Source of the DNA: JAYEIA01 sp964472505
GTDB taxonomy: Bacteria; Bacteroidota; Bacteroidia; Bacteroidales; JAADGE01
Assembly: GCA_964472505.1 (NCBI GenBank)
Contig: CAYYQW010000001.1
Span: 141,819 to 205,818, forward strand
Reading direction: 5' to 3'
DNA: 64,000 nt
The notes under the pieces are model-generated. The model was not told the origin of the DNA. It saw nothing but the letters and a program-made list of their open reading frames with translations, and searched no databases. Positions 40,949 to 50,263 of this stretch are shown in pieces. Numbering within the stretch: the stretch's first letter is position 1; each line of letters begins with the position of its first letter. A program made the position numbers and the translations under genes.

Positions 40949-41659
40949 TTAATACCCGTTATCGTGATTCCTGTTTGCTCGTGATGAGTTTATAAAGTCA
41001 TCCAATTTATTAATGCTGCTGCTAAAGGCAAAAACATTATTCACTCGATAATAATTTTCGGGATCAATACAGCTTTGATAAGCATATTTAGCAAATTCAA
41101 GACGTGAAGATTCAAATGAAAATTGCCGTGCAATACGCTCAACGCCGGCTGAGTATATTCGGTTATTTCGAAGTGCCTGTTTTGCAATCAGTAATTTATC
41201 ATTTTCAAAAGAGCTTCTGTTCATGGCGTTAATAACGGAGGGAATATTTACCACAGCATAACGCGGGCCATCATCATAATGCGGCGGATTATAGGTCCCG
41301 TCATGCGGGTTGCCGCGTCGAATGGGTTGCTCATCAACAACCACCAAGCGGTTATGCCGATTTAGGCGAGTAATTAGGTGGGTAGCTCGAGGTACAAAAA
41401 TTTGACCTCGATATACTTCCTGCATGCGGCCGTGACGCCCGACTGATCTCGCAATGGTAATACGCTGATTTCCGGGGCGCAGCCGAGAAGTGGTAAACTC
41501 TCCGCGCGGCGCATCATAAATTCGCCCGTTTATGCTTATTTCAAGTGGTATGCGTTCATAAGACGTAATGGTAATGGCTGATTTTGTCTGTGTCTGTGCC
41601 GACAAATCTGTTCCGACTATAAAAGCGAATACAATAAATGCTAAAATTATTTTTTTCAT
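40949..41659 (-). CDS. DUF4476 exported protein
   Basis: A 236-residue exported protein (signal peptide ending DLSAQ). The middle is very Arg-rich (ARSVGRHGRMQEVYRGQIF, TRLNRHNRLVVVDEQPIRRG). The C-terminal helical domain is DUF4476 (FENDKLLIAKQALRNN, FSFESSRLEFAKYAYQSCID, YRVNNVFAFSSSINKLDDFI). The role of DUF4476 is unknown. It is 30 bp downstream of the next lipoprotein gene and likely forms a two-gene unit with it. Confidence 0.78.
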   Translation of the reverse strand: MKKIILAFIVFAFIVGTDLSAQTQTKSAITITSYERIPLEISINGRIYDAPRGEFTTSRLRPGNQRITIARSVGRHGRMQEVYRGQIFVPRATHLITRLNRHNRLVVVDEQPIRRGNPHDGTYNPPHYDDGPRYAVVNIPSVINAMNRSSFENDKLLIAKQALRNNRIYSAGVERIARQFSFESSRLEFAKYAYQSCIDPENYYRVNNVFAFSSSINKLDDFINSSRANRNHDNGY

Positions 41660-41689
41660 GGCTTCCTTTTTTACGTTTGACAGTATAAA

Positions 41690-42370
41690 TTATTCAATTT
41701 GCGTGCCGGAAGTTATTGAATCTGTTTTTTGCACAAGCGTATCGGGCATTTGTTCTTGTTCTGTTGTATCAGGAATTGTCATTGTATCTATGGGTAAAAC
41801 CAGATTTGAATTATTTATTGCTATCGAATCAGTTTTAAAAAAATCCATTATCATCCGCTGAAGGTCAGACGGTTCAATATATCCGTCTTCAATGATGATG
41901 CTGTCCTTCCCGTCAAAAAATATTTGTCCCATTATCATATCTTCCTCCACTCGATCAAAATGAAAATGTCCGGTGTCCGTAACATAGATTATTTTTTGTT
42001 CATAAAGCAAATCACTCTCTATATTGTATTTCCTAAGAGCCTTGCCAAATTCAGAAACCGCACGGTCAAAACGCTCAAATAAGAATTTGAAGTCGTAAGT
42101 AGCCACATCACCCGTTTGTAATAAAAGCGTTTGATATTCTCCGGAATTTATTCTGAAAAACATCAAAGATTTGTTTTTTATATAAGCTATTCTTTGAGTT
42201 TCAGGTTCACGATTGTTAACGGTATCCGGTTTTTTTATTATATACTCACTATCAAGAGCTAAGACATCAGCCTGGGTCGTTTCGGGAGCTGTGCAATTAT
42301 TTAGTAAGTGAAAAAACACAAACAAAAGTAAAGGCAACAAGACCTTTTGTATTTTACAAAAAACATTCAT
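41690..42370 (-). CDS. Hypothetical lipoprotein
   Basis: A 226-residue predicted lipoprotein (LLPLLLFVFFHLLNNC). The mature sequence has no domain I recognise. It contains an acidic, Thr-rich C-terminal tail (DTMTIPDTTEQEQMPDTLVQ), which looks disordered. The middle, FLFERFDRAVSEFGKALRKY then VTDTGHFHFDRVEEDMIMGQ, suggests an alpha/beta fold. A promoter box lies at 42405-42412. It is co-oriented with the DUF4476 gene. Function unknown. Confidence 0.6.
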   Translation of the reverse strand: MNVFCKIQKVLLPLLLFVFFHLLNNCTAPETTQADVLALDSEYIIKKPDTVNNREPETQRIAYIKNKSLMFFRINSGEYQTLLLQTGDVATYDFKFLFERFDRAVSEFGKALRKYNIESDLLYEQKIIYVTDTGHFHFDRVEEDMIMGQIFFDGKDSIIIEDGYIEPSDLQRMIMDFFKTDSIAINNSNLVLPIDTMTIPDTTEQEQMPDTLVQKTDSITSGTQIE

Positions 42371-42404
42371 GTTTATATTTATGATTTCCGATACAATTGT
42401 AAAC

Positions 42405-42412
42405 CAAATTTA
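42405..42412 (-). promoter_or_regulatory. -7 box TAAATTTG of the lipoprotein/DUF4476 unit
   Basis: TAnnTTTG match on the minus strand, 34 bases upstream of the ATG at 42370. Confidence 0.5.
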
Positions 42413-42578
42413 CAATATTATTTCAAACAACACCAGTTTTATTTAAGGCAAATTGGCATTTTGTCTATCGCTTAAATGTGCTGCAAAATAATAAACTTTT
42501 GGTATATAATTTCGATTTTATTTTAGAATATTCATACATCCGAGGAGTTTTTCATATATTCGCAAATAAATATTCACT

Positions 42579-43811
42579 ATGGTAAACCTGATTTTTTGGA
42601 CAATAATCATATTACTGCTTCTGTCATTTGCAGGCGACGAATATCTCTCATATTTAAACGCTTCATATCGCAATAAAAAGATTCCGCCTGAACTTCAGGA
42701 CATCTATGATAAAGAGAAGTACTTAAAATCTCAACGATACGCAAAAACAAAACGGCAATTTGCTTTTTTAAAAAATAGTTTTGATTTGGTTTTGATACTG
42801 TTGATGGTTGCATTTGGCGGTTTTGGTTATCTTAATGCATTGATTCAGAGCGATTTTGAAAACATAATCATAATTACTCTTCTATTTTTTGGAATTCTGA
42901 TTTTTGCTTCCGACCTTTTGTCGCTTCCTTTTTCTCTATACAACACATTTGTTATTGAAGAGCGTTTCGGATTTAATACTACAAGCCCCAAGACTTTTAT
43001 AACCGACAAATTGAAATCGTGGCTACTTCTAATTATAATCGGTGGCGGAATTATAAGTCTAATTGTATGGATTTACCAGCATTTGGGAGAAAACTTCTGG
43101 TTGCCCGCTTGGATTTTCATAAGCCTGTTTTCAATATTCACGGGAATGTTTTATTCTACCTTAATTGTTCCTTTATTTAACAAGCAGAAACCGCTGGAAG
43201 AAGGAGAGTTACGAACAGCTATTGAAAAATTTGCGGATAAAGCCGGTTTCGATTTAAAAAATATCTATGTTATAGACGGATCCAAACGCAGCAAAAAAGC
43301 CAACGCTTATTTTACCGGTTTAGGAAAGAAAAAGCGAATTGTCTTATTTGATACTTTAATTGAAGAGTTGGAAACCGATGAAATAGTGGCTGTTTTGGCT
43401 CATGAAACCGGACATTATAAGAAAAAACATATATACAAAAGCATGATGCTTTCGATATTACAAACCGGCTTGATGCTTTTTATTCTGAGCCTGTTCATTG
43501 AAAGTAAATCCTTATCCCAAGCACTTGGAGCAAGCGACAAAAGCTTTGCCGTAAACTTAGTTGCTTTCGGAATACTTTACAGTCCCATATCTTTTATTCT
43601 GGGATTGTACGGTAACATCAAATCCAGAAAACATGAATACGAAGCGGACCGATTCGCTAAAAACTACGACTTCGATGAGGCTCTAATTTCGGGGCTTAAG
43701 AAACTTAGTTCCAAAAACCTCAGTAATTTAACGCCTCACCCGGCCTATGTATATTTTTACTATTCGCATCCGCCACTTTACGAAAGAATAAAAGCCCTAA
43801 AAAATGAGTAA
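42579..43811 (+). CDS. M48-family metallopeptidase (Ste24/CAAX-protease-like)
   Basis: A 410-residue inner-membrane zinc protease. It has hydrophobic helices at the N-terminus, around 65-115, 145-195 and 290-345. The zinc motif HETGH is in VLAHETGHYKKKH, with the third ligand in EYEADRFAKNYDF. FVIEERFGFNTTSPKTFITD and FYSHPPLYERIKAL are typical Ste24 blocks. Bacterial members degrade or clip membrane proteins; the substrate here is unknown. Its last eight bases overlap the CYTH gene. Confidence 0.9.
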   Translation: MVNLIFWTIIILLLLSFAGDEYLSYLNASYRNKKIPPELQDIYDKEKYLKSQRYAKTKRQFAFLKNSFDLVLILLMVAFGGFGYLNALIQSDFENIIIITLLFFGILIFASDLLSLPFSLYNTFVIEERFGFNTTSPKTFITDKLKSWLLLIIIGGGIISLIVWIYQHLGENFWLPAWIFISLFSIFTGMFYSTLIVPLFNKQKPLEEGELRTAIEKFADKAGFDLKNIYVIDGSKRSKKANAYFTGLGKKKRIVLFDTLIEELETDEIVAVLAHETGHYKKKHIYKSMMLSILQTGLMLFILSLFIESKSLSQALGASDKSFAVNLVAFGILYSPISFILGLYGNIKSRKHEYEADRFAKNYDFDEALISGLKKLSSKNLSNLTPHPAYVYFYYSHPPLYERIKALKNE

Positions 43812-44310
43812 GGAAATAGAACGCAAATTTATTGTTACCGGAAATTTTAAACCCTTTGCCAAAGAGCATTACAGAATTATACAAGGATTTTTATGTACTA
43901 ATCCGGAGCGTACCGTGCGCATCCGTTTGGAGAAAAGCAAAGCGTACCTCACCGTAAAAGGAATCAGTAAAAAAGGCGGTTTGGTTCGAGAAGAAGTTGA
44001 AACTGACATACACCCTAATAAAGCCGGAAGTTTATTGGCATTTTCCGTTAACTCACTCATTGAGAAAGAACGCTACATTGTTCCTTCAAGCAATAATTTA
44101 AAGTGGGAAGTGGATGTATTTGAAGGAGAGAACACCGGGCTTATTATAGCTGAAATTGAATTGGATTATGAAGAACAAGAATTTCCCATGCCTAAGTGGC
44201 TTGGCCCGGAAGTAACCGGCGTACCGGATTTTTATAATGTGAAACTTTCTGAAAATCCTCTCTCAAAAAAAAGTGACAATTTTAAAAGAAAATACGAAAT
44301 TATATCTTAA
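43804..44310 (+). CDS. CYTH-domain (adenylate cyclase/thiamine triphosphatase fold) protein
   Basis: A 168-residue CYTH protein. The N-terminal EIERKFIV motif gives the family signature ExExK. RTVRIRLEKSKAYLTVKG, EVETDIHPNK and WEVDVFEGENTGLIIAEIEL supply the basic and acidic residues that line the triphosphate tunnel. Single-domain bacterial members hydrolyse inorganic triphosphate or nucleoside triphosphates, so a triphosphatase is the best guess. It overlaps the protease gene by eight bases and the convergent HAD gene by eleven. Confidence 0.87.
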   Translation: MSKEIERKFIVTGNFKPFAKEHYRIIQGFLCTNPERTVRIRLEKSKAYLTVKGISKKGGLVREEVETDIHPNKAGSLLAFSVNSLIEKERYIVPSSNNLKWEVDVFEGENTGLIIAEIELDYEEQEFPMPKWLGPEVTGVPDFYNVKLSENPLSKKSDNFKRKYEIIS

Positions 44311-45142
44311 TACCGCAGCTTAGCAACGCAGCGCTTAAAGGTGCCTGATTATGATTAACGGTAGTTTCATATTTAGCTTTTAAAGCCGGAGGCGCATTAT
44401 CTACCACAAAGCTGCGGCCTGTAATATCCAAAAAATGAATATCATTATAGTCATTACCTAAACCAAGCGTTTCATCTAAGTTCAGTGAATTCATTCGCAA
44501 CAATTTACTAAGCGCCCTGCCCTTATTGACTCCGTGCGGATATAATTCCATCCAAACGGAACGATGATCGGTTGGCGAGGTAGCTCTTATGATACCGAAA
44601 TCGGAGGCAAAGCTCTCAAAAAATTCGATATAATCCGGTCCGGGAGCAATACTTATTATTCGTGAAGCATCGGCTAAGTCTTCTATTGCCTGAATCGGCT
44701 CGGTAAAACTCTCGTAATTACTGTTTAAGCGATCAAAATCCGGGTTTTCCTCGAAAAAGCGCTCATACTTATAAAAATGATCATTAGGAATTACATCACG
44801 AACCTGATAATCAATTTCAAACTTTCGCAATTTAGCAGCAATTCTTCTGACATCCTCCGCAGGAATCACTGACGAGTCAATAATCTTTTTGGTTTGATAA
44901 TCTACAATACCGCCACCGGCACAAAGAATAAGATAATCAATGGGGAAATCATCCGGAATTACCTGCTTAAAGCTGTATAATGAGCGTCCGGTAGCGATAA
45001 TACGACAAACACCCATTTCGCCAAGAACTCTAAAAGCATTGAGATCGGAGGGGTGTATTTCGCTGTGTTTGTTCAGCAAAGTGCCGTCCAAATCGCAAGC
45101 TACGGTTTTGATTATAGTTTGTGAATCAGTTGTTCCGGTCAT
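44300..45142 (-). CDS. Cof-type HAD-IIB phosphatase
   Basis: A 280-residue HAD-superfamily hydrolase. Motif I is VACDLDGTLLNKHSEI, motif II IIATGRSLYSF, the motif III region GVNKGRALSKLL, and motif IV LGLGNDYNDIHFLDITGRS. The cap is of type C2B. Such enzymes dephosphorylate sugar phosphates or flavin-like substrates in the cytoplasm; the substrate is not predictable. It starts one base after the stop of glmM on the same strand, so it is co-transcribed with the amino-sugar gene. Confidence 0.87.
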   Translation of the reverse strand: MTGTTDSQTIIKTVACDLDGTLLNKHSEIHPSDLNAFRVLGEMGVCRIIATGRSLYSFKQVIPDDFPIDYLILCAGGGIVDYQTKKIIDSSVIPAEDVRRIAAKLRKFEIDYQVRDVIPNDHFYKYERFFEENPDFDRLNSNYESFTEPIQAIEDLADASRIISIAPGPDYIEFFESFASDFGIIRATSPTDHRSVWMELYPHGVNKGRALSKLLRMNSLNLDETLGLGNDYNDIHFLDITGRSFVVDNAPPALKAKYETTVNHNQAPLSAALLSCGIKI

Positions 45143-45143
45143 A

Positions 45144-46544
45144 TTATTTTATTTGCCCAATAAGTTGTTTTATTGTATTTACAAGTTCTTCCGCTTTAAA
45201 TTCCGTATCTGCCTCAGCATATATGCGTATGATGGGTTCTGTATTTGATTTTCTGAGATGTACCCATGATTTTTCAAAATCAATTTTCACACCGTCAACG
45301 GTATTTATTTCTGCAGCCGGATTTTCTCTAAAATGCTCTTTCATCTGTGCTAAAACGGCATCCAAGGAAGCAGGAGAATCGAGTGCAATTTTTGATTTAA
45401 GCATTTTGTAATCGGGATAGGTTTTTCTTAACTCACTGCAAGTCTTTCCCGACTTTGCTAAATGGGAGAGAAACAGCGCCGTTCCTGTAAGTGCATCGCG
45501 CCCGTTATGAATTTCGGGAAAAATAACACCTCCGTTACCTTCACCTCCGATGAGCGCCTGCCGTTTTTTCATTTCTTCCACAACATTTACCTCACCCACG
45601 GCCGAAGCAAAATATTGTACACCATATCTTTCTGCAATATCACGTAAAGCTCTGCTTGATGACAAATTCGAAACAAGGTCAGCTTTTTTATGTTTAAGCA
45701 CATAATCTGCAACGGCTACGAGCGTATATTCTTCGCCAAACATACTGCCGTCTTCCGAAATAAAGGCCAATCGGTCCACATCGGGATCTACAACAATACC
45801 CAGATCAGCATTTTCGGCAACTACACGCTTTCTTATTTCGCTGAGATTTTCTGCCAAAGGCTCGGGGTTATGTGCAAACTCTCCGTTGGCTTCCCCGTTT
45901 ATCACAATACAATCATGCACACCCAATTCCTTAAGCAAAAATGGAATGGCAAAAGCTCCAACGGAATTAATTCCGTCAAGCACTACCTTAAAGCTTTTTG
46001 TTTGTATGGCAGACTTATCAATGAGCTCATGTTTTAAAATTTTATTGGTATGAAATCTAAGCATCTCATCATTTTGCGAAATTTCACCTAACTGATCAAC
46101 CGACACATAATGCGTTTCATTATCCAAATTCTCAACAATGCTTAGAAGTTCTTTCCCGTCTGCCGCAGATAAAAACTCCCCTTTTTCATTGAGAAGTTTC
46201 AAAGCATTCCAGTTTTTGGGGTTATGGCTGGCGGTGAGTATTATACCGCCGTCGGCAGATAATTGGCAAACGGCAGCTTCGGTTGTAGGCGTAGTTGCAA
46301 GCCCAATATTCACTACATCGGCACCGCAAGCCGATAAAGTTCCTGAAACTATTTGAGAAACCATAAGGCCTGAAATCCTTGCATCTCTGCCCAATACGAC
46401 TTTAATTTTTTCCTTTCCGCTTCTTTTTTTTAAAAAAGCTGCATAAGCACTCGTAAACTTAAGTAAATCGGCCGGAGTCAAATTTTCTCCGGGCTTTCCT
46501 CCTATGGTTCCCCGAATACCGGAAACTGATTTTATTAATGGCAT
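45144..46544 (-). CDS. glmM: Phosphoglucosamine mutase
   Basis: A 466-residue alpha-D-phosphohexomutase. It begins LIKSVSGIRGTIGG, has the phosphoserine loop GGIILTASHNPKNWNALKLL, the metal loop DPDVDRLAFI, the sugar-binding GGEGNGGVIFPE, and the C-terminal phosphate-binding RKSNTEPIIRIYAEA. The enzyme makes glucosamine-1-phosphate for UDP-GlcNAc. UDP-GlcNAc also feeds the Wbp-like genes at 22-26 kb. I use the start at 46544, where the family begins. A phosphomannomutase/glucomutase role cannot be fully excluded. Confidence 0.87.
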   Translation of the reverse strand: MPLIKSVSGIRGTIGGKPGENLTPADLLKFTSAYAAFLKKRSGKEKIKVVLGRDARISGLMVSQIVSGTLSACGADVVNIGLATTPTTEAAVCQLSADGGIILTASHNPKNWNALKLLNEKGEFLSAADGKELLSIVENLDNETHYVSVDQLGEISQNDEMLRFHTNKILKHELIDKSAIQTKSFKVVLDGINSVGAFAIPFLLKELGVHDCIVINGEANGEFAHNPEPLAENLSEIRKRVVAENADLGIVVDPDVDRLAFISEDGSMFGEEYTLVAVADYVLKHKKADLVSNLSSSRALRDIAERYGVQYFASAVGEVNVVEEMKKRQALIGGEGNGGVIFPEIHNGRDALTGTALFLSHLAKSGKTCSELRKTYPDYKMLKSKIALDSPASLDAVLAQMKEHFRENPAAEINTVDGVKIDFEKSWVHLRKSNTEPIIRIYAEADTEFKAEELVNTIKQLIGQIK

Positions 46545-46565
46545 ATTTTTGATTTTTAAAAAGAA

Positions 46566-46573
46566 CAAATCTA
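46566..46573 (-). promoter_or_regulatory. -7 box TAGATTTG of glmM
   Basis: TAnnTTTG match on the minus strand, 21 bases upstream of ATG 46544, supporting that start over the long extension. Confidence 0.55.
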
Positions 46574-47058
46574 ACAGCTTTAAATATATTATGCAATTTT
46601 GTTCAAAAATATATTTAAACAAATAATCCGCCGGGCTAAATATTATTTTGAGGTATTGAAATTTGTTTAGCATTTTTTTATGCGGGTTTTAAGGATAGTG
46701 CTTTTTTATATAGATAGTTTCACGAAAAAATATATTATCGTAAAATCTAATGATAATTAATAAGGTCAATAAGGTTGATTATCATTATGTTATTTTTCTA
46801 CTGAGCTTAGAACTTTAAAAATAAGGTTTTAAAAAGACCTTATTCATTGGGTTTAAGCTCAGTAGAAAACAGCATAGCTACATAATTTCACCTTATTATC
46901 CTCTTTCCGGATAACGCCCGACTCCGAACAATTCAAGCTAACTGTCTGATAATCTGATTTCAGGTCAATTTTGTATTTTTTTAATACCTGATTAAAGATA
47001 TGAGCCCGCATATTGCAAAAACGAAATTCACATTTTTTATATTAATTTTGAAGGAAAA
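46574..47058. other. 485-bp intergenic region with palindromes and a repeated octamer
   Basis: No gene. AATAAGGT occurs at 46759, 46768 and 46820 and inverted at 46837. TGATAAT/ATTATCA arms lie at 46751 and 46778. A 68-bp nested hairpin lies at 46798-46865. A TAATTTTG box at 47043-47050 is only eight bases from the next ATG. Confidence 0.55.
46798..46865. repeat. 68-bp nested hairpin
   Basis: Outer arms CTACTGAGCTTAgAAC (46798-46813) and GTTTAAGCTCAGTAG (46851-46865) pair with one bulge. Inner arms AATAAGGT (46820-46827) and ACCTTATT (46837-46844) pair perfectly. There is no clear T-run at either end. Confidence 0.65.
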
Positions 47059-47853
47059 ATGAGAATCAAAAACACTTTTCCGCTCTTTGTTTTGTTTTTT
47101 GCAGTTGCATTTGGGACAAGCAGTTGCGAAGCACAAAATAACCAAGAACCCTCCGAAAAATCCGACACGATAAAAGCAGTTTCCGCCCCACAGAAAAAAC
47201 CAATCGATTTTCGCATATATTCAGATTCATTGTCGGCCATTGCGGATACTTCAAACATCAGAAGGTTTGAAGAAGAAATTATAAAGTTTGAAACCGAAGA
47301 CTCGGTTTCAGGCTTTCCAAAGAAGGCTTACCTGTTTATAGGGAGTTCATCAATACGGAAATGGCACAGTTTACAGGAAGACATGAAACCCTTGCAGGTT
47401 ATAAATCGTGGATTTGGAGGATCCACTATGGCAGAAGCCATTTACTATTTTCCACGTATAGTAAAAAAATATGAACCCGAAGCTATTATTCTTTATGAGG
47501 GAGACAATGATTTAAGTGCCGCCAATTTACAGCCTGAAGACTTTTTTGATCTGTTTAAATTGTTCACGGAAATTAGAGATGCATATTTACCGAACAGCAA
47601 AATATATTTTCTTTCAATAAAACCTTCGCCTGCCCGTTTGCAACATCTTGAAAAAATGATGAAAGCCAATGAGCTGATACGAAAACACAGTTTGCAACAC
47701 GATGATATTTTTTATATAGATATCAGCAGCGATATGTTTGACGCAGACAAAAAAATACGAGATGAATTATTTTTGAAAGACAGACTGCACTTAAATGCTT
47801 TAGGGTATAAATTGTGGAAAGATATAGTCAGAGATTTACTGATTTCGGAATAA
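47059..47853 (+). CDS. SGNH/GDSL-family hydrolase, exported
   Basis: A 264-residue exported protein with a signal sequence and a Cys at the end of it (FGTSSC), so it may be a lipoprotein. The SGNH blocks are intact: block I IGSSSIRKW (nucleophile Ser; Ser in place of the usual Asp three residues before it), block II NRGFGGSTM, block III LYEGDNDL with Asn, block V DRLHLNALGY with Asp and His. It would deacylate an unknown ester, possibly acetyl groups on envelope glycans. Single-gene unit. Confidence 0.85.
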   Translation: MRIKNTFPLFVLFFAVAFGTSSCEAQNNQEPSEKSDTIKAVSAPQKKPIDFRIYSDSLSAIADTSNIRRFEEEIIKFETEDSVSGFPKKAYLFIGSSSIRKWHSLQEDMKPLQVINRGFGGSTMAEAIYYFPRIVKKYEPEAIILYEGDNDLSAANLQPEDFFDLFKLFTEIRDAYLPNSKIYFLSIKPSPARLQHLEKMMKANELIRKHSLQHDDIFYIDISSDMFDADKKIRDELFLKDRLHLNALGYKLWKDIVRDLLISE

Positions 47854-47861
47854 ATAAAAAC

Positions 47862-47887
47862 CGGCCGCTGAAAGTATCAAACGGCCG
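47862..47887 (-). terminator. Terminator of the flotillin operon
   Basis: CGGCCG (47862-47867) and CGGCCG (47882-47887) pair. On the minus strand the hairpin is followed by GTTTTTATTT, 28 bases after the flotillin stop. Confidence 0.5.
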
Positions 47888-47914
47888 ATTCTTGTTAGTA
47901 TAAAAATCCCTTCT

Positions 47915-49366
47915 CTAACCTTCGGTTATTTCATCATTTTTTGCTTCAATTCCGGTGTCTTTCTTTTCCTCGCCTTTCAGATATGAAGGGAGCTCCATTC
48001 CTGCCAATTTGAATAAATCTTCTAAAGGCGGCACGGATCCCATCATGCCTTTCATAAAATTAGCGGTTGAACTTCCGTTTTCTCCGCCGCTGTCCCAAAC
48101 GGTAATTTTATCAATGGCAATGTTCTTAATGGCTTCAACTTGAGTTTCCACTAATTCGGGCAATCGGTCTGCTATCATCATAAGCACTGCTTCGCGGGTA
48201 TTTCCGCCGGCAGCCTCCACTAATTTTTTGAAACCTTCACCTTGTTTCGAAAGTATTTCAAAACTACCTTCGGCTTCGGCTTTTAATTCCATAAGCAAGG
48301 CATCGGCATCACCTCTTGCTTCGCGTCTGGTTCTTTCGGCTTCGGCATCGGCTTCAATTTCCACTTTTTGTTTTTGAATTTCAGCCGGCACAATAATATT
48401 AGCTCTTTGAGTTGCGTCTTCACGCTCGGCGCGTTTAAGTTCAGCTTGACGTTCTGCTTCGTAAGACTCTTCTTTTGCTTTAGCCTCATTAACTTTTTCG
48501 GCAGTTACCGCAAGTTTTGTTGCAATAGCTTCTTGTTCGCGTCTGTGTGCATCTGAATTGGCTATATCTACTTTAGCTTTATTCTCGCCGTCAACTGCTG
48601 TAGCATTAGCACCGGCTACTGCAACTCTTTGTTTTTGGCGTGCATCGGCCTCACCTATCTCTGCCTGCGAATTTGCGCTTGCAACCTGTATTCGCTGCTC
48701 TCGCTCGGCATTGGCTCTTCCAATTTCACCGTCTCGATTTTTTTCGGCTACTAATTTTTTAGCTTCATTAACAGCATGTGCCGTTGCTTCTTTACCAAGT
48801 GCTTCGATGTAGCCGTCGTTATCGGTAATGTCGGTAACGTTAACGTTAATAAGTTTCAGCCCGATTTTACGCAGCTCGTGTTCTACACTTTGCGACACAT
48901 TGGTAAGGAATTTCTCACGATCGGCATTGATTTCCTCAATATCCATTGTGGCAATAACTACCCGAAGCTGACCAAAAATGATATCGGCAGCCAAGTGGCG
49001 TATTTCAGCCTGTGTAAGTCCTAAAAGTCGTTCGGCTGCATTACCCATAACATTGTCTTCGGTTGAAATTCCAACCATAAACCGGGAAGGTACGTTTACA
49101 CGAATATTCTGACGACTAAGTGCATTTTCCAAACCAATTTCAATGGGTATGGGAGTCAAATCCAGATATTCATAATCCTGAATTATGGGAATTACAAATG
49201 CAGCACCACCATGAACACATTTAGCTGTGCGGGTTTTACCGCCAACTTTTCCGTAAACAACCAAAATCCGGTCGGAGGGGCAACGCTTGTAACGTTTTAC
49301 AAGAAAAGCAAAAAAGCCCAAAAGTAACAGGATTCCTATTACAATTAATACAATAACAAATTCCAT
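47915..49366 (-). CDS. Flotillin-like SPFH protein
   Basis: A 483-residue protein with an N-terminal membrane helix (FVIVLIVIGILLLLGFFAFL), an SPFH/band 7 domain (about 25-190, CVHGGAAFVIPIIQDYEYL, VNVPSRFMVGISTED) and a long Ala/Glu-rich coiled coil with EA repeats (about 195-400), as in flotillins. The C-terminal part (AVLMMIADRLPELVETQVEA) is the oligomerisation end. Flotillins scaffold membrane microdomains. It lies 26 bp after an NfeD-like gene on the same strand, the usual bacterial pair. Confidence 0.9.
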   Translation of the reverse strand: MEFVIVLIVIGILLLLGFFAFLVKRYKRCPSDRILVVYGKVGGKTRTAKCVHGGAAFVIPIIQDYEYLDLTPIPIEIGLENALSRQNIRVNVPSRFMVGISTEDNVMGNAAERLLGLTQAEIRHLAADIIFGQLRVVIATMDIEEINADREKFLTNVSQSVEHELRKIGLKLINVNVTDITDNDGYIEALGKEATAHAVNEAKKLVAEKNRDGEIGRANAEREQRIQVASANSQAEIGEADARQKQRVAVAGANATAVDGENKAKVDIANSDAHRREQEAIATKLAVTAEKVNEAKAKEESYEAERQAELKRAEREDATQRANIIVPAEIQKQKVEIEADAEAERTRREARGDADALLMELKAEAEGSFEILSKQGEGFKKLVEAAGGNTREAVLMMIADRLPELVETQVEAIKNIAIDKITVWDSGGENGSSTANFMKGMMGSVPPLEDLFKLAGMELPSYLKGEEKKDTGIEAKNDEITEG

Positions 49367-49392
49367 AAAAGTATATTTAAAAAAGTGAACAA

Positions 49393-49974
49393 TTAACGCT
49401 TTCTGGTAACAATAAGTACATCGTTAACGACATCAACCACTTCCACAAAGGAACCGGATTTAATGTCGTCAATATCCTCGGTAACGGCATCTAAAGTTCG
49501 TATGCTTCCTGAAATAGCAACCTGTACTTTGCCGCTTCCGGCTTTTTTCCCGGGAATTGAAATATAAACTTCGGCAGAGCTTCCAAGCGCATCAAGAATT
49601 TTTGCATTGCCGCTTTCCTGAAGCTTAAGCAACAACCAAAATATCCAAGCCGTAAAAGCCATCATAATTAATCCTACCGCAAATGATATTAGGGTAATTC
49701 CCCACCAGGCATTAATGCCTTTGTCGATTACGGCCAAACCTGTCCAGCCAAAAAACATAAGAAAAGAAACAACACTTTTTGCCGAGAAAAAATCTATTCC
49801 GGCACCGTGCCCGTCGGCCACGTCTATGTCTGTTTCTACGTCTAAGTCATCGGCATCTCCGCCGACAAACAACAGTATTAGTTGTATAATAAAAATCAGA
49901 GTTGAGGGAACGGCTATTACCCAGTGAATTTTTTCTATAATCGGGAGTGCCTCCCACCATTGTGATAAGTCCAT
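49393..49974 (-). CDS. NfeD-like membrane protein of the flotillin operon
   Basis: A 193-residue membrane protein with three or four helices (HWVIAVPSTLIFIIQLILLFV, VVSFLMFFGWTGLAVI, ITLISFAVGLIMMAFTAWIFWLLL). A C-terminal OB-fold (GSSAEVYISIPGKKAGSGKV, SGSFVEVVDVVNDVLIVTRK) is cytosolic in NfeD proteins. A very acidic stretch (DADDLDVETDIDVADGHGA) lies between helices one and two. It is the first gene of the flotillin unit and helps assemble or localise flotillin by analogy with YuaF. Confidence 0.82.
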   Translation of the reverse strand: MDLSQWWEALPIIEKIHWVIAVPSTLIFIIQLILLFVGGDADDLDVETDIDVADGHGAGIDFFSAKSVVSFLMFFGWTGLAVIDKGINAWWGITLISFAVGLIMMAFTAWIFWLLLKLQESGNAKILDALGSSAEVYISIPGKKAGSGKVQVAISGSIRTLDAVTEDIDDIKSGSFVEVVDVVNDVLIVTRKR

Positions 49975-49993
49975 AACTGTATTTTTTTCTTTC

Positions 49994-50001
49994 CAAATAT
50001 A
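49994..50001 (-). promoter_or_regulatory. -7 box TATATTTG of the NfeD/flotillin operon
   Basis: TAnnTTTG match on the minus strand, 19 bases upstream of ATG 49974. Confidence 0.6.
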
Positions 50002-50202
50002 CGAAAAAATAACACTTCCAAAAACTTTATATGTAATTTTTTACAGGCAAAGATCAACCATTTTCCACAAAAGAAAAAACGATTAATTCAAGAAAATTTT
50101 CTTACAATAAATATAAAAAATAGACTGTTGTTAATCTTACAAGATATTACGATAGTTTTTGAATCTAATCGGTATAAGATTAAACAAACTGAAATCCAAT
50201 AT

Positions 50203-50242
50203 AAAACACCCAAAAAAGAGAGTCCTCTTTTTTGGGTGTTTT
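50203..50242. terminator. Strong bidirectional terminator
   Basis: AAAACACCCAAAAAAGAG (50203-50220) pairs perfectly with CTCTTTTTTGGGTGTTTT (50225-50242). It terminates the small minus-strand gene at 50264. Confidence 0.8.
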
Positions 50243-50263
50243 ATAAAAATATTAGCGTACTAT

